DNA of 64,000 nt. Source: Rs1 sp000416275 (GTDB taxonomy: Bacteria; Pseudomonadota; Gammaproteobacteria; Pseudomonadales; Balneatricaceae). This document shows, piece by piece, positions 62,138 through 64,000 of the stretch (within the stretch, counting starts at the first letter, position 1; every line of letters starts with the position of its first letter). Below the pieces are notes generated by a model that was not told where the DNA came from, did not search any database, and saw only the letters and a program-made list of their open reading frames with translations. The stretch is taken from the NCBI GenBank assembly GCA_965243635.1, contig OZ251574.1, positions 3,720,001 through 3,784,000 of the forward strand. Reading direction: 5' to 3'. Position numbers and translations under genes: made by a program.

Positions 62138-63622
62138 ATGTCTAATAAAAAATTTGATGTACTACTGGTTGGCGCAGGGGCGATGAGCGCGACCTTAGGG
62201 ACCTTGCTAAGGGAGCTTGATCCAAATATCAGTATAGGCGTTGTTGAACGTTTAGAACACGTGGCGAATGAAAGTACCGATGGCTGGAACAATGCCGGCA
62301 CAGGGCATGCGGCATACTGTGAATTAAATTATACCAGCGAAGATCAAAACGGTAATATCGATATCTCTAAAGCATTATCTATTAATGCTCAATTTGAAGT
62401 ATCGCTACAATTTTGGAGCTACCTAGTTGAACAGGGAAAATTACCCAAGGCCGAATCTTTTATAAACCGCACACCGCATAAAAGCTTTGTATGGGGTGAA
62501 AAAAATGTTGAATTTTTACGTAATCGCTACCAAAAAATGAGTGCCCATCACCTATTTAAAGAAATGGAGTACACCGAAGACCCTGAGCTGGTTAAAAAAT
62601 GGGTGCCTTTGGTGATGGAAGGCAGAAATCCTGAGATTCCTATTGCAGCAACCAAAGTCGAACAGGGCAGCGACATAGATTTTGGCGCTATCGCCAGAGG
62701 GATGATTGCCACCCTTGCCAAACAGAAAAACTTTGACCTAATGGTCGGTCATTCGGTTGAAGATTTAACTAAAAATGACGATGGCAGCTGGACGGTAAAA
62801 CTTGAACCTAAGGGCAATAAAAGTTACTCCGTAAATGCTAAGTTTGTATTTTTAGGGGCCGGTGGTGGAGCACTGCCACTACTGCAAAAATCAGAGATTC
62901 CCGAGTGTGATGGCTATGGCGGATTCCCAGTAACAGGCCAGTGGTTAGTGTGCACCAACCCTGTTATTGTCAGCCAACATCATGCAAAAGTGTACGGTAA
63001 AGCCGCTATCGGCGCCCCTCCTATGTCTGTTCCGCACCTAGACACCCGCAATATTGGCGATACTGAAGCTTTACTATTTGGCCCCTTTGCCGGATTTACT
63101 ACCAAATTTTTAAAGAAAGGCTCGGTCATGGACCTGTTGGGCAGCATAAAAATGGGCAACATCAAGCCGATGCTGTCGGTTGGTATGAACAACATGGACC
63201 TCACCAAATATTTAATCAGTGAAGTCTTTCAATCGGACACTGAAAGGATGGATTCGCTGCGTGAATTTTACCCTAACGCAAAAAACAGCGATTGGTCTCT
63301 CGCCAATGCTGGTCAAAGAGTACAGATCATCAAGAAAAATGACAAAGGTGAGGGTAAACTTGAATTTGGAACAGAGATTGTCTCAGCAGCAGACGGCTCT
63401 CTAGCCGCTTTATTAGGCGCATCTCCCGGCGCATCAACTGCCGTTAACACTATGGTCAATGTTATTGAACGCTGCTTTGCCGATCAGCTGGAGACCAGTG
63501 GCTGGAAAGAAAAGCTTAAACAAATGATCCCCTCTTACGGAGAGTCAATCATTGAGGATGCCGAGCTTGCTGAAAGAGTTAGAAATCACACCCAATCCAC
63601 GCTGAAGTTAATTAAGCAATAA
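62138..63622 (+). CDS. mqo: Malate:quinone oxidoreductase
   Basis: A 494-residue FAD enzyme at the inner membrane face oxidising malate to oxaloacetate and reducing quinone. The N-terminal FAD fold is FDVLLVGAGAMSATLGTLLREL. Family blocks follow: ESTDGWNNAGTGHAAYCELNYT, SVWGEKN-like SFVWGEKNVEFLRNRY, VFLGAGGGALPLLQKSEIPE and GGFPVTGQWL. The C-terminal region has GASPGASTAVNTM. Length and motifs are complete. Confidence 0.97.
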   Translation: MSNKKFDVLLVGAGAMSATLGTLLRELDPNISIGVVERLEHVANESTDGWNNAGTGHAAYCELNYTSEDQNGNIDISKALSINAQFEVSLQFWSYLVEQGKLPKAESFINRTPHKSFVWGEKNVEFLRNRYQKMSAHHLFKEMEYTEDPELVKKWVPLVMEGRNPEIPIAATKVEQGSDIDFGAIARGMIATLAKQKNFDLMVGHSVEDLTKNDDGSWTVKLEPKGNKSYSVNAKFVFLGAGGGALPLLQKSEIPECDGYGGFPVTGQWLVCTNPVIVSQHHAKVYGKAAIGAPPMSVPHLDTRNIGDTEALLFGPFAGFTTKFLKKGSVMDLLGSIKMGNIKPMLSVGMNNMDLTKYLISEVFQSDTERMDSLREFYPNAKNSDWSLANAGQRVQIIKKNDKGEGKLEFGTEIVSAADGSLAALLGASPGASTAVNTMVNVIERCFADQLETSGWKEKLKQMIPSYGESIIEDAELAERVRNHTQSTLKLIKQ

Positions 63623-63627
63623 TTTAA

Positions 63628-63672
63628 TTAGCGGGCTGCCTTAACCTGAAAATCTAGATTTTGGCTCGCTAA
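63628..63672. terminator. Possible bidirectional hairpin between mqo and yidD
   Basis: TTAGCGGGCT pairs imperfectly with GGCTCGCTAA around an inner 14-bp palindrome, AAAATCTAGATTTT (63649-63662). It lies between convergent genes and has no strong T-run outside the stem. Confidence 0.4.
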
Positions 63673-63727
63673 CTCATACAAAAATGACTCAAAATACAAA
63701 TTGCTGCAACTAACAATCCCCATGTCT

Positions 63728-64000
63728 TTAATCGCCAGTATTATTCTTCTTTAGATCATGCTTATTCGGCACTAGATCAATACCACCCTCGCAGAAAGGG
63801 TGGCATTTTAAAATCCGCCTCACCCCCAGCCCCAGCCCTCGCCAAGCCCCGTGAACCTCAATAGCTTCTTTGGTGTAACTGGAGCAAGTAGGATAAAATC
63901 GGCAGTTGCTACCCAGCAGGGGACTAATCCCATATTGATATATTTTTATCAAAAATAGTAAAGCAATGGTAATGCCGCGATTAATGCTTTGCCGAAGAGA
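63728..64000 (-). CDS. yidD: Membrane protein insertion efficiency factor YidD (partial at window edge)
   Basis: A small amphipathic protein that helps YidC- and Sec-dependent insertion. The diagnostic core is YQYGISPLLGSNCRFYPTCSSYTKEAIEVHGAWRGLGLGVRRILKCHPF. A TTG at 63952 could start it, but the frame stays open to the window edge and the residues before it (ITIALLFLIKIYQY) continue the expected N-terminal helix, so the true start is probably beyond 64000. The downstream neighbour is convergent mqo, not yidC. Confidence 0.92.
   Translation of the reverse strand, partial: SLRQSINRGITIALLFLIKIYQYGISPLLGSNCRFYPTCSSYTKEAIEVHGAWRGLGLGVRRILKCHPFCEGGIDLVPNKHDLKKNNTGD

Noticed and set aside
61924..62145. 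73-residue open frame upstream of mqo
   Set aside because: It overlaps the mqo start, lacks a binding site, and its composition is not protein-like.

Overview
The window reads as chromosome of a Gram-negative, probably marine, gammaproteobacterium. The evidence is the classic aroQ-accB-accC cluster, a gap gene divergent from mfd, an MlaA-type protein, a general porin, bactofilin, malate:quinone oxidoreductase, a class I fumarase and a complete chemotaxis operon. A narrower placement (Oceanospirillales or Cellvibrionales-like) is a guess from gene content.

Region by region. (1) 1-11.8 kb, minus strand: an orphan type VI secretion (T6SS) effector island. It holds a DUF4123 adaptor, a VasX-like pore-forming effector (copy 2) broken by a complete IS66 element, a putative immunity protein, a second nearly identical effector (copy 1, intact), and the start of a second immunity gene cut by the window edge. 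No VgrG, Hcp or sheath gene is present. (2) 12.4-15 kb: aroQ, accB and accC, with a palindromic mini-element inserted between accB and accC. (3) 15-23.7 kb: a DnaT-like and lambda P-like pair, a CBS protein, a PqiA-like protein, two EamA transporters, a frameshifted class I fumarase, an HxlR regulator and NudC. (4) 23.7-25.9 kb: a solo-transposase IS66-type element with a perfect 8-bp target duplication, then a second type of mini-element abutting a YciI-like gene. (5) 26-31.4 kb: gap and mfd. (6) 31.5-41.7 kb: a repeat block, then a chemotaxis operon read right to left (STAS, cheY, cheA, cheW, mcp, cheR, cheD, cheB). (7) 42-50.5 kb: a VWA lipoprotein, an unknown gene with a small lipoprotein, a YHS protein, gltX, two tRNA-Ala(GGC) genes, a broken IS256-type element and a Bcr/CflA-like transporter. 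(8) 50.5-64 kb: a heptamer tandem array, mlaA, a porin, hrpA, a class II amidotransferase, bactofilin with a frameshifted M23 peptidase, ppnN, mqo and yidD.

The most striking non-coding content is a set of non-autonomous repeats. One is a family bounded by ACCTGAATC/GATTCAGGT (about 160 bp when full length, eight copies or fragments, three flanked by 3-bp direct repeats). A second is bounded by GAGACCTC/GAGGTCTC (about 203-226 bp, plus remnants). A third is a 1130-bp block at the 3' end of cheB, built as M-T-M-T-M with an exact 466-bp period, 11-bp terminal inverted repeats and an 8-bp target duplication. These sit inside or beside essential operons (accBC, gltX, che).

The best candidate for an interesting system is the T6SS island. 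Two effectors are almost identical through their body but differ at the N-terminal leader and in short patches behind the membrane-inserting segment. They alternate with immunity genes that also differ locally, which looks like effector-immunity specificity turnover with silencing of one copy by an IS. Assignments rest on reading the sequence; no database search was run.
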